A stretch of DNA of 64,000 nt from the NCBI RefSeq assembly GCF_022965805.1, contig NW_027331381.1, positions 62,001-126,000 on the forward strand. The letters are read 5' to 3'. The translations under genes were made by a program, and so were the position numbers. Shown here piece after piece: positions 46,435 through 56,475 of the stretch (position 1 is its first letter; each line of letters starts with the position of its first letter). Source of the DNA: Primulina eburnea. Taxonomy: Eukaryota; Streptophyta; Magnoliopsida; Lamiales; Gesneriaceae. The notes below the pieces were generated by a model that was not told the origin of the DNA, searched no databases, and saw only the letters and a list, made by a program, of their open reading frames with translations.

Positions 46435-46946
46435 ACACTAGTCGAATACTCTCGTACATATTTGTTAAATTGAGGGGGAGTATTATTAATGTGAGCATTA
46501 TAATGTCGGATAATACAAATTAATTGTATTTATCCATAATTATGGCTCAACATTCATTTATGTGCTAAATATTTTAAATTTTAGGTGTTCCGCATCTTGG
46601 CTACTTCGGAATCACCGCTCCTTTTCGGATGCTTCGTTTCACTTCGGATCCACCAAACGTGTTTGGAACGTCCGAACCTGACCATAGGTTCCAGAACCTC
46701 CGATTCCCTCTTCGGACCATCCGAACACACATCGGATCGTCCGAACCTTCTTCTGATGTCATTTAATGTTCGCGCCTTCCCATGCCTGATTGTCAGACTT
46801 CGGACCCTCCGTTTACGCTTCGTAGCCTCCGTTCTATGATCGGATTGTCCGATTACGAATCGGATCGTCCGAACTGACTGCCAGATAACCGTTCCGTTCA
46901 AATTCCGGACCTTCCGAACTCATGTTCGGACCGTCCGAACATGGCC
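46435..46946 (+). promoter_or_regulatory. Copia-S inter-ORF region with LTR-like motif array
   Basis: A GAGGGGGAG purine tract at 46472-46480 follows pol. From about 46605 to 46942 there are at least ten TTCGGA(N)nTCCGAA-type quasi-palindromes (for example TTCGGACCATCCGAA and TTCGGACCGTCCGAA). They are the same class as in the LTR U3, in the same order: array, then TATAAATAGG, then C+T-rich sequence. It probably acts as the upstream promoter part for the third ORF. Confidence 0.7.
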
Positions 46947-46955
46947 TATAAATAG
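46947..46955 (+). promoter_or_regulatory. Internal TATA box upstream of Copia-S ORF3
   Basis: TATAAATAG followed by GC, the same nonamer as in the LTR (41364), preceded by a TCCGAA motif. It lies 83 bases before the ORF3 ATG. The interval is C+T-rich (TCACTCCCTCTTTCTTTCC), as after the LTR TATA box. Confidence 0.72.
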
Positions 46956-47029
46956 GCGTTCGGATCCTCTGATTTATTTGCTCATTCACTCCCTCTTTCT
47001 TTCCCCACACAAAACACTCACTACTCACT

Positions 47030-48301
47030 ATGCCTCCGCGCCGTAACGCAGCTGGCCGAAATGTTCGCCCTCGTCACGGTGCCTTTCATCATGATCTTAC
47101 CCAACCACCCAATCCTCGTCCTACCCCACCTGAATTCGAAACCCGTAACATTCTGCCTGGTCGTACCCTTCACACCGAATACCTCCGTGCAAATTCCTTT
47201 ACGTTGATTACTCTTATTGAGTCTCAACGTTGGGGAAACTTCTTTCTACCTTCCGTACCCGATCTCATCTACCCCTCTCTCATACATCAGTTCTATGCGA
47301 ACTTTTCCCTAGTTCTTGGTGGTGATGACACTCGTGTTGTTACCATTGTTCAGGGTCGGTTCATTTCTTTTTCTACCGCCGACCTCTCCACTTGGTTCGA
47401 TATTCCTCGAGACGGACCGAGTGAGTTCTTTTCTCAGTCTTGGACTGAGAATGACCCTACTTTTGATCGAGTCACTGCCTTGACCACCATCTTCGGTCGT
47501 CCGCCTACTCCTGCCGATGACCGTCCTCATGCGAAGGACCTTCCTCCTCAGCTTCAGCTTGTTCTGAAGCTCATCACTTCTTCTATTGTTCCTCGCAGTG
47601 GAGACCTCTCCACTTGCAAATATCTCGATCTGTACATTCTCTATTATTTAGTCTCCCAGCGTCCTTTTAACCTTCCCCGTTTTCTTATGTACGCCATGGA
47701 GTACGCGGCTTCTTCTACTCGCGTCTCTTTTCCATTTGGCCGGTTCATTAACCGGATTCTAGCCCATCTGGGCATTGACTTTACAGATGAAGAATCCTTA
47801 TCTATTTCTCCCCGCGAGACTATCGACCATGATACTGTTGTTAAGATGGGACTCTCTTGGAATCCCGTCTTATCCTCTTGGGTCATCGACAAGGATCGCA
47901 TCTTTGCGTCCTATCGTCCGACCGAACACTTTCATGTTCCCTTCGGTCTCCTTCCTCCTCACGTTCAGACGAGAGGATTTCCCGCTGGTCCCCCTACTAC
48001 GGGTACCACTCCTACCCCTTCGGTTGATATTCCCTCTACATCCCATCAGCGTGTTCCCGACCCTATTAGCACTCCTTTGATGACCATGGATGACCTTCCT
48101 CATGGCTTCACTCCGCCTGCTCCCTCTGGACCCTACGATCGGATTTTCGAGTATCTCGAGCGATTGGAGACTCGTTTCGACACTCGTTTCTCCCTTTTGG
48201 AGTCTACCTTAGAGCGTCATCATACTGAGACTTCCTCGCGTCTTGATTCCATCGAGGCTGAGATGAGGAGACATAGAGAGTCGCGGGATGCGGATTCTTA
48301 G
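47030..48301 (+). CDS. Copia-S ORF3, putative plant transposon protein (env position)
   Basis: 423 codons, intact, starting MPPRRNAAGR with a basic N-terminus. Residues about 50-270 (ESQRWGNFF, LIHQFYANFSLVLGG, STADLSTWFDIPRDG, CKYLDLYILYYLVSQRPFNL) resemble the plant domain annotated as putative plant transposon protein. That domain is often found between pol and the 3' LTR or free in plant genomes. A proline/threonine-rich linker follows at about 300-360, and a predicted coiled coil at about 365-417 (IFEYLERLETRFDTRF...). I see no signal peptide or clear membrane segment, so an envelope function is not supported by sequence; only its position matches the env-like ORFs of Sireviruses. It has its own TATA box 83 bases upstream. 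Function unknown. Confidence 0.82.
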   Translation: MPPRRNAAGRNVRPRHGAFHHDLTQPPNPRPTPPEFETRNILPGRTLHTEYLRANSFTLITLIESQRWGNFFLPSVPDLIYPSLIHQFYANFSLVLGGDDTRVVTIVQGRFISFSTADLSTWFDIPRDGPSEFFSQSWTENDPTFDRVTALTTIFGRPPTPADDRPHAKDLPPQLQLVLKLITSSIVPRSGDLSTCKYLDLYILYYLVSQRPFNLPRFLMYAMEYAASSTRVSFPFGRFINRILAHLGIDFTDEESLSISPRETIDHDTVVKMGLSWNPVLSSWVIDKDRIFASYRPTEHFHVPFGLLPPHVQTRGFPAGPPTTGTTPTPSVDIPSTSHQRVPDPISTPLMTMDDLPHGFTPPAPSGPYDRIFEYLERLETRFDTRFSLLESTLERHHTETSSRLDSIEAEMRRHRESRDADS

Positions 48302-48611
48302 ATTATGTTTTTGTTATTTTTGTTTATTTTATCTTTATGCATCATTGTATAAAAGACTTTCATTTATTAGTGGATATTTTACCTGTTTATTTGTCTCTCT
48401 TTATGCTTATGTCTTTTTGCTTATCACAAAAAGGGGGAGAATTTATTTGGTTAAAATTGCTATTAAATGGTTATTAAATAAATTCGCCTTAATTCAACCT
48501 CTTAGACTTGTTATTTGATTAAGGGGGAGTTATTTAATAATAATTTAGATTATGTTGATTATTGTTTCTCAATTTTTAACCAAGTTTTGTGATCATCAAA
48601 AAGGGGGAGAT
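48302..48611 (+). promoter_or_regulatory. Copia-S reiterated polypurine tracts before the 3' LTR
   Basis: AAAAAGGGGGAGA at 48428-48440, AAGGGGGAG at 48521-48529 and AAAAAGGGGGAGA at 48598-48610. The last one adjoins the 3' LTR and is the likely working plus-strand primer. With the tract after pol (46472) there are four. Repeated purine tracts of this type are a described Sirevirus feature. Confidence 0.8.
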
Positions 48612-49757
48612 TGTTACGCCTTAAACGCATACAAATCTCGAGGATGAGATTAATGTTTTTAATGCTGTAACATATCCCAAAGTTTTTGTTTTGATGATAC
48701 CAAAACTTGGCTTAAAAATGTACTAATGTTTTATATTGAGGCATTCAGGAAACTAAGAACAAAGTTAAGTTCGGAAGATCCGAAGTTGGTTCGGACGTTC
48801 CGAAAAGGTGCCGATCAGAAGAAAAGTGGAAGCTGTTCGGAAGCTGCGAGGAGTCAGTTCGGACGGTCCGAAGACGTGATCGGACGTTCCGAACACAAGC
48901 AATCAAATCACTTGAATGCGGAGACAAATTGATCTGACTGTTGATTGAGTAAGATTTCGGATGCTACGAAGGACATGATCGGACGCTACGAAGTGTTGAA
49001 GATTTCAAATCTCTGGAAACGCGGGAATGTTCGGACGGTACGAACTTGAGTTCGGACCTTCCGAAGCTGGTCATACACTGTCTGAAAGAACCGTTCGGAA
49101 GAAACGAAGCTGGATCGGTCCCTCCGAAGCATATGTTCGGACCCTACGAAGTCAAGAACGGACGATCCGAAGTCATCCCAGAATTACGCAAATTGATTTC
49201 AATCACATCGGACGTTCCGAATCATAAACAGAAGATCCGAACCTTGGCGTCCAAGACTAGTATAAATAGGCCTTTGAGGATGCATTTTCAATCATCCCAC
49301 TCCACTCTCTCTTGTCTCTTACAAAGCTTTCTACTATCTCTTGTGTGCGTAGATTAAAAGAGTTGTAATATCAAAAGAGTTGTAGAAAAAGAGTGAAAGT
49401 AATACTCTCGAGTGGGTTGTAAAGTTCGTGGCTATCCTTGGAGCCCTCAAGGCCAAGTAGACGCATCGAGGCGTGGTTGTAAAAGCTAGCTTGGAGCTCC
49501 TAAAGCCAAGTCGATATAGTGATACCTCGATCCTCATCGAGAAGGGGAGACGTAGACGATTCTTCGTCGAACTTCCATAAACATCTCTATCCCTCTTTAC
49601 TTAACGCATTTACTTTACTACGCATTTATTTTACGCACTTACTTTACGCATTCATTTGTGATTGTCCCTCAAGTCTTCCGCTTGCAATTTTTGAAAACTC
49701 GTTTTAAAAACGCTAAAGGGCCTAAAAGAACCTATTCACCCCCCTTTAGGTTCTTCA
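48612..49757 (+). repeat. Copia-S 3' LTR
   Basis: 1146 bp, same length as the 5' LTR, with eight substitutions by my count and no indel. TATA box at 49261-49269. Followed by the CAACA duplication and then by the remainder of the Gypsy-B LTR. Confidence 0.95.
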
Positions 49758-49762
49758 CAACA

Positions 49763-49808
49763 CTTTATAATCTTGTCTTATCATTTCTTATAATTTCTGG
49801 GCATTACA
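49763..49808 (-). repeat. Gypsy-B left LTR, remaining 46 bp
   Basis: CTTTATAATC...GGGCATTACA continues the Gypsy-B LTR after Copia-S and its CAACA duplication, matching 55526-55571. Together with 38755-40714 it gives 2006 bp, equal to the right LTR. Confidence 0.93.
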
Positions 49809-49823
49809 TTTCTCCCCCTCTTA
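49809..49823 (-). promoter_or_regulatory. Polypurine tract, Gypsy-B
   Basis: Minus-strand TAAGAGGGGGAGAAA directly precedes the TGTAATGCCC start of the left LTR, as expected for a plus-strand primer. Confidence 0.88.
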
Positions 49824-52332
49824 GATCTGAGTTCGTCCCTGAACTCATAAGAAATCAATTCAGATATACGAGAAGAAATGTATACTAGAGTTTAAATCAA
49901 AACTCAAATCCCTGATCCCCATCTGGAATACGAATTCATGAAGTATAACATCATAATGCCTCTAAACTCAATCTTGTCATATTGGTTATACAACATCTGT
50001 AGCTGTTATCATATTTGCTCATCCCAATCCAGGACATATTCAGTCTTTATCTTCAAATACCAATCGTCATCATCCGACGTTGGTGTCTTAAATCTATTCA
50101 TGCTGAACTATCTGGATAACTAGTGCTAACATCCAGCACTAAAGTCCTACCAATATCTGCCAATATCTGGTTATTACACCCTGACTATCTGTCAATGTCT
50201 CTGACTACCTGCCAATCTGTAATAAATCTGCACAAGAGAGCTTATGATAGAGTCTATCACAAGTACAACTCCATCAAAATCACAATTTGATATCATCTAA
50301 TTCAATATTCTAATCCATCTGATTATTTCTTTGACATCGATCTATGTCATCTAGTTCTGTTTGTACGTAATCTGGTACAAACTGATAGATATAGATTGAG
50401 AAATCTGTCAATCATAATCATATCATATCAAAATCTAAAGAAAATGGCTGTAATGTCATTACGAAAACCATAGAAATGTACTCCCATTCGATTCAGAAAT
50501 ATACATATTCTGTAACAAATCTTCTGATTTCTATCTTTCTGTTTTCTTCTGTTAGCAATTCAGACCTATCAGTACAATTTCTGTTAACATTTCTGTACAA
50601 TTTCTGCCATCACTGATCTAATCTGTTTATATCACAACTATCTGTTATCCGAATGAAAACTGAATCCATCACTGTGCATGTCTGACACCATTTGTGATAT
50701 CTGATTCGAACTATTCGGTATAAACAATCAGTTAATAATATAAACTAAAGAAGAAATACCTACCTGGTATTCGGCTCTGATTATAAATATCAATTCTGTT
50801 ATACAATTCTGAAACATTCGGATATCACAAGATAATCAATCTTATACAAACACAATTCACATATCGGTTGCCCTAATCGAAACTTTGTTCTGATTATCGA
50901 AATACAATTCTGAGCATTCTGATCACATTTCTGAACTGTTGCAAATCTCAACTGTTTACAATATTCTGTATCAAATATACATGCAAACCACAGTAATATC
51001 AATCAGATTCGAGATAAAAACAACCTATACAGATCTAGTGAGTTTAAGAAAACTCATAGAACAACGATTGCTGGCAATACTGATAATTCTGACTACTGAT
51101 CAATCTTCACAGTGCCCAAATCATCTGCCATATCTCACCTGCAAATAGAATATGCTCCCAAACAATATAAGATGTCTCAAATACTGATTTAGAGTAATCA
51201 CAATACGCAAGCAGATATAACATAATAAGGGAATAAGAGAATAAGAAAATCTGTAAAACTCAGCAATTCTGACTTTCTGACATTTCTGCTAGTTCTGATA
51301 TATCTGTTACCTGTGTTGTTTACAGTCACTGATTTCTGTCTCAACTGTGCAAAGGAATCAGTATACAAACTGCAGATAACACATATTCTGAATACCATCT
51401 GTTTCAATTATGATTCTCATCTGAATAATTTCTGTATACAATCATCACAGTTCTCAGAATATTCAATAAAATCTTCAGGTATTCGATTCGATCAATCAAA
51501 TACTGCAATTATATCAAATCTCATAGAGACAATGAGTATAAAATCATCAGAACATCTCTGAAGATACTGACACATACCAAAGAGAAAAACTAAATCAGAT
51601 GTAATTCCTGGTTGGTACTCTTCTACTGATCTTTCACTTCATTCTGTATCATTCTATACATTCAGTATCATTTTGTACTAAATTCTAAAACAACAATCAG
51701 TATCTGATCTGAATTCAATTCTGAAATCTATCTTTCTGATATAAAGCAAATCTAAAATCTTATCTAAGCAAATATCAGCCAACTCATACATCATTGGCAG
51801 ATCTGCCAATGTTAGGCTCGATTTCAGTAGGTCTACTGAATACATAGGGATGCAATCTGCTCCTTTCTGTATTAATCGAGTCCCTATCCAATACCAATAT
51901 CAAAGGAATTCTAAATCTAGAATCTTTATCGTGGTTTCTCCACTGATCAATCATTTCTGGTCTGAATCTTACCCTTTCTGGAAAAATTCTACAATATGTC
52001 TGTCCTTGTTCAGCATATACATATCAATAATGCGTCCAAAGCAGAAAACACAAGTACATCATAATCTATCTCTATCTCATTCTTATCTTACTGTAGTATA
52101 CAATATTCTACAGAAAGTTCTGATATCAACATCTCCTCAACAAGTAAGGACATCAATACTACAGTACATACAAACCCCACAAATATAGCATATCACCATG
52201 TTATTCAATCACAGATACTCATGAAGAATGCATTAGTACACATCAATACGTATGCAATATAATCATAAAAGAGTAGTACCTGCTGTAATTATGGGTCTGT
52301 TCTTCTGTCATTACCACCAATGACTTTGCTCT
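49824..52332 (-). other. Gypsy-B internal non-coding region (2.5 kb)
   Basis: This is where pol should be. I find no RT, RNase H or integrase motif on either strand, only short ORFs without domains. The sequence is A+T-rich with very frequent CTGAT, CTGTA and AATCTG words and looks like degenerate low-complexity DNA. It ends in the polypurine tract. Confidence 0.75.
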
Positions 52333-53163
52333 TTAAGATCTTCGGAAACCTCTCTGGGGACAGACTCTAGCAAAATGTCCCTGTTGTCTGCAGATATGAC
52401 AAGTACCAGTCACTCCCTGGCATTGTTCTGTGGGATGTCTTCCCCCACAAGTTCTGCAATACACCCCAGTATAGCTCGGGCTAGAATCGCTGGAACTAGA
52501 GGAACCACCTCCTAATTTCTTGAACGGTTTCTTTCTAGCTTTAAGCAACTCTTGCTTTCCACTCGTGCTGCCACGTTCAAATCGGAGAGGGGATTGCTGT
52601 GTCTGGGATTGCTTCACACTCAATCTTCCCAATTGTCGAATCAGACTCGCTTCTGCTCTCTTTGCTTTACTCAAGACATCAGCAAAGTGATAAGGTCGCT
52701 GTAAATTCATGAATGCAACTATCTCCGAATTCAATCCTCTGATGAATTGATTCACTACAGCTTCATCATCCCTAGCCATATGAGGAGCAAAACGCAACAG
52801 AGTAGAGAATTTAGCAGCATAATCATCAATATTCAATTGACCTTGACTTAAATTCTCAAATTCTGTTTTCTTGTCCTCTCGGTACGAGGCGGAGAAAAAT
52901 CTTTGATAGACTTCAGTTCTGAATATTTCCCACGAAATCACTGTACCTCGTAGTGCTAATACTCATTTGATTGTAACCCACCAACTTCTGGCAGCCTCTT
53001 GTAATTGGTGAAATACCAATTTAACTCTCTGGTCATCTGTACAATCCAGTAGATCAAACAATATCTCTATGTCATCAACCCAGTCCTGACACTTTTCAGA
53101 TGTCTCTGTACCACTCAGAATTGGCGGCTGAAACAACTGAAATTCTGCCAACTTTACTTTCAT
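52333..53163 (-). pseudogene. gag: Gypsy-B gag, split by one in-frame stop
   Basis: Minus-strand frame from the Met at 53161-53163. The N-terminal piece (FQPPILSGTETSEKCQDWVDDIE... AARSWWVTIK) ends at a TGA at 52963-52965. The same frame then stays open to 52333 with the rest of the retrotransposon Gag domain (FFSASYREDKKTEFENL, YAAKFSTLLRFAPHMA) and two zinc knuckles near the end, CRTCGGRHPTEQC and CHICRQQGHFARVC. The frame is also open upstream of the first Met for at least 20 codons, so the true start may lie further right. Apart from the one stop it looks like a complete Ty3/gypsy Gag that would build particles. No pol follows it. Confidence 0.85.
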
Positions 53164-53548
53164 CTGAGTTTCTGATGCATCTATCTGATCAGACGAAGTA
53201 CTACCTCTCTCTGGAATTCTCCGAGGCGGTATATCTGGATATCAAACAAATCAATACACACTCTCTATTTAATCTGTCTCAGCCTCCCCTGATCATATAC
53301 CTCTGACTCAGACTCGGTACTGATCCAGTCTTAACCATTACATGCTGAAATCAACTCAGATAACAAACAACACGTAATAGGGAAAGCAAGAATCATGCTA
53401 GCACACACCATGCCAATCAACATTAATATAAATCTCATGCTAGCAATCACATGCAAGGTAAGAAAGACTCAATCTACCCCGTTCATTCTCTTCTATCTTA
53501 GTCTAAAAGATCTATCAACTCTGACTATCTCAGTCTAAAGGAACTATC
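53164..53548 (-). other. Gypsy-B leader between PBS and gag
   Basis: About 385 bases without a recognisable gene, apart from the upstream open extension of the gag frame to about 53230. It leads from the PBS into gag on the minus strand. Confidence 0.6.
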
Positions 53549-53560
53549 GCTCTGATACCA
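53549..53560 (-). promoter_or_regulatory. Primer-binding site, Gypsy-B
   Basis: Minus-strand TGGTATCAGAGC, five bases inside the 53566 LTR boundary; initiator tRNA-Met type, unaltered. Confidence 0.92.
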
Positions 53561-53565
53561 CCTGT

Positions 53566-55571
53566 TGTGGGGACCCGGACGCTGATCTGTCTTATTAATC
53601 ATCCTTGGGATTTAATTATCAATTTAGATAAAACAGGGTCTAAAAATTTTTCTTTTTAACATGTAACTGCGGAAGGTAATGGAATCTAAACAATATACAT
53701 CTCTGTATAAAAACTACAGTTCAGTAGAAAAGTACAATATTGTACAACCTAATTCTAAGGTTCAATTACTAAATTCAAGTAATAAACCAAGTCTGCTACA
53801 AGTCCGGAATCACCACGCTAACTCGTCTTCTCTCATCGTCATCTCGACCCTGATCCAGCCCCACCTGTTGTCATGCACACATACAAAACAAGACAACATC
53901 CGGATAACTCCGGTGAGAATAAATCCCAGTATAAAACATGGTAAGCATGTATATAAACAAACTAAATCATAAAACATGCTATCATGTATAGAAACAATCT
54001 ATTTCATAGTCTATGAAATTAATCAAATAAGCATGCAACTCAATTCAGATAAACATGCATATAAACAATCTTAATCATAAAACATGCTAACCCAACTGAA
54101 AGCAGTAATGATGGGTCCCATGATCTAGGAGCCACATCCATATAAGCATGCAGTTCTAATCAAATCATGTCTAGACTTGACTCGATCTATAACTCTAGGG
54201 ATCCCGGTGTGAATAAGACGTCACTGTCTGTCACCTACCCTACCAATCGAGGTGCTGTACGTCTTATTCCTAGACTTCGGCCTGATCTGTATCCGCATCT
54301 ACAAAGGGGCGGTGATCTTCCCCTAAGCTGTGATATCGTCGAACATCTAGAAGTCTGGATGATCTCGCAGACTTTCCTATCTTAATGCATGAATACAAAA
54401 TCTGTAAACCAAGCATAATAAGATAAAACATAAACAAGAATATAGTATATGATTTATTGGGCAACTCAAGGATGGTCTCGATTGAGTTGTTTCTTCCCGA
54501 ATATCACATGAATTATACCTTTGTCGTCCCGGTCTGACGAAGACGATGATCTGTATTCAACTCTGTCCATGTCAAATCTGAAATGACAATATCGAATACG
54601 CTGTATCAGTGAATAATTCAATACACAATCTGTTCTGATCAATACTCAAATCAGTATACAATCTGATCAATATCTGAACAAAATACAATCTAATTCATGT
54701 CATCGACATAGCAATAAAATCTGAATAATTACTGAGTCTGATCAATCTCAATCAATACTGAATCTGATCAATATAACTCGACTGATGTTTCGACGGTATA
54801 ACAATACAATCTGAATAACCCCGTCAATCTGAACATCACAAATAAATACTGAAACTCATAATTTGTGTCAATACAATTCCTACTCTGAATACTTACACAA
54901 TCTCTAATATACAATCTCAGTCAATATCTTTCAAAAGTCATAACAATTACAGAAACAGTCTGTTCTTCAGTCTTACTTCAATTATACGATATCTACGGTA
55001 GTAAAAACATCATAACTGAATCACATGCACTTCTAGCAACATCATATTTTCAAAACATCTCAAAACGTAACAAAACTTACGTCCTTGTATAGCTCTTGGT
55101 GAGAGGAGCTCAAAACCGAGATCGAAATTAAATTCTGATAAACGGTTCACACGGAATCACAAATCAAAGCAACCAAAGTTGAAAAGATTTCTGAAGGAAT
55201 TCTCGGCTGTCATGTTCTGATTCTGAAGGGAAAGGAAAATATATATATAGTTCAATTGCATGCAAAACAAGTGGCAACATCTTCCTAGTGCACGTCGCAC
55301 CGCGGGTGCGGTAATACATGCACCGCGGGTGCGCTCAAACGGTGATTCCTATCCATTCTCTCAAAGCTGAGACCGCGGGTGCGCTGCCTACACGACCGCG
55401 GGTGCGGTGTGGCTACGGGATTTGCACTCCATTTTCTGCACATGCACCGCGGGTGCGGTGATGTCTATCACCGCGGGTGCGGTGCTGCATTTTCAAGAAT
55501 TTCTTATTTTTCCATCCTGGCAACACTTTATAATCTTGTCTTATCATTTCTTATAATTTCTGGGCATTACA
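53566..55571 (-). repeat. Gypsy-B 5' LTR (right)
   Basis: 2006 bp. On the minus strand it starts TGTAATGCCC and ends CCCCACA. Six GCACCCGCGGT units lie about 80-280 bases from its start (55295-55490 on the plus strand). A TATATATATA stretch at about 55240-55249 is a candidate TATA box. The remainder is A+T-rich with no gene. Followed by the CTTTT duplication. Confidence 0.94.
55240..55249 (-). promoter_or_regulatory. Candidate TATA box of the Gypsy-B LTR
   Basis: An alternating TATATATATA tract about 45 bases downstream (minus strand) of the last GCACCCGCGGT unit. It is conserved at 40428-40438 in the other LTR. Confidence 0.5.
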
Positions 55572-56338
55572 CTTTTGCTCACATGATGTTATATGTATTG
55601 TGTTTTAAAGGTTTTAATATGATATTCCCTTCAATTGATTCATTGTTATGTATTGATTCCATTGCTATGTTTATTGGAGACAATTGATGTCTCAACTATT
55701 GTTCAAAGGGAATATAAGAGAAAAGATAGAGTTTCAAAGTGTTTTTAATGCCAAGAGAGAGTTTAAATGTTTTCGGATTGATAAATACATAGTCAGAGAT
55801 TGCATGCAATTAGTTGATCAACGACCATAGGCTTATATCCCTCAGAATTATCGGTTTATATCGATAGGGATACGAGCATCCCAGAGCAGAGATACTATTG
55901 ATATCAATCCCCAGAGTAAAGAGAAATACCATCTCATTTTTATGCTATAGCTATGATATTCATGTTCAGAGTTTATGATTCAGAGTTGATGGTATTTATG
56001 ATTTCAAAGCTATGTTTTACAGAGTATATGTTCATTGTTATGTAAGAGTTCCACTTGCTGAGATTTATTCTCATTTCAGTTATTTCATGTGATGCAGATC
56101 AGAGTGGTGGCTCGGGACGTTGACTGTGGATAGGGGTCATATGCATACACCGTTGGAAGGAAGATTTTGGCATGATCATAGGAATGATGTTTTGTATTTT
56201 GTTATGTCATTTAAATGATCATGTATTTATTATTTTGTAAAGATGTTTAAAGAAATGTATTTTGAAACTCCTTCCATATTTTAAAGAAAATTTTAATTTC
56301 CGCTGTGTATTTTATTTAAAAAGGTCAGAGGTGTCACA
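55572..56338 (+). repeat. Gypsy-A 5' LTR, segment 3
   Basis: Continues the Gypsy-A LTR after Gypsy-B, starting with the CTTTT duplication and ending GGTGTCACA. The truncated LTR piece in Copia-I copy 1 (about 11810-12500) is a diverged copy of the same interval, which confirms continuity. Confidence 0.92.
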
Positions 56339-56343
56339 TTTAG

Positions 56344-56355
56344 TGGTATCAGAGC
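56344..56355 (+). promoter_or_regulatory. Primer-binding site, Gypsy-A
   Basis: TGGTATCAGAGC five bases after the LTR end; initiator tRNA-Met type. About 120 bases of leader follow before the gag ATG. Confidence 0.92.
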
Positions 56356-56475
56356 GGTGTTCTTCGGACCAATGCATATGACTTCGTCTACTTTCAAATG
56401 TCTGGGTATGTTTTCTTGCATCTATCCATTGTTATATATTGATATGTCTTTTGTGAGCACATTGTAGAGTAGAGG

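Larger units (their letters stand above)
40715..49757 (+). mobile_element. Copia-S: Sirevirus-like Copia element with a third ORF
   Basis: 9043 bp with two 1146-bp LTRs, perfect target-site duplication CAACA (40710-40714 and 49758-49762), PBS, gag, pol, an additional ORF between pol and the 3' LTR, and several purine-tract repeats. I count eight substitutions between the LTRs (about 0.7%), so it is the youngest datable insertion here. A large Gag with two CCHC knuckles, an extra ORF downstream of pol and reiterated purine tracts are hallmarks of Sireviruses. A one-base frame break separates gag from pol at the protease. Confidence 0.95.
38755..55571 (-). mobile_element. Gypsy-B: gag-only LTR retrotransposon (TR-GAG type), minus strand
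   Basis: Two 2006-bp LTRs, after subtracting the Copia-S element nested in the left one. The target-site duplication CTTTT is perfect at 38750-38754 and 55572-55576. On the minus strand the order is LTR (53566-55571), PBS, gag with two zinc knuckles, about 2.5 kb without coding capacity, polypurine tract, LTR. No protease, RT, RNase H or integrase sequence is present in the 3757-bp internal region, so it is non-autonomous. The two LTRs differ at roughly 1-2% of positions by eye. Confidence 0.92.

Noticed and set aside
47030..48301. Calling Copia-S ORF3 an envelope glycoprotein gene
   Set aside because: Only the position fits. I see no signal peptide, membrane anchor or furin-type site, and the conserved part resembles an uncharacterised plant transposon domain.
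49824..52332. Possible degraded pol or host gene in the Gypsy-B interior
   Set aside because: Short ORFs on both strands give no RT, integrase or other recognisable motif, and the composition is low complexity.
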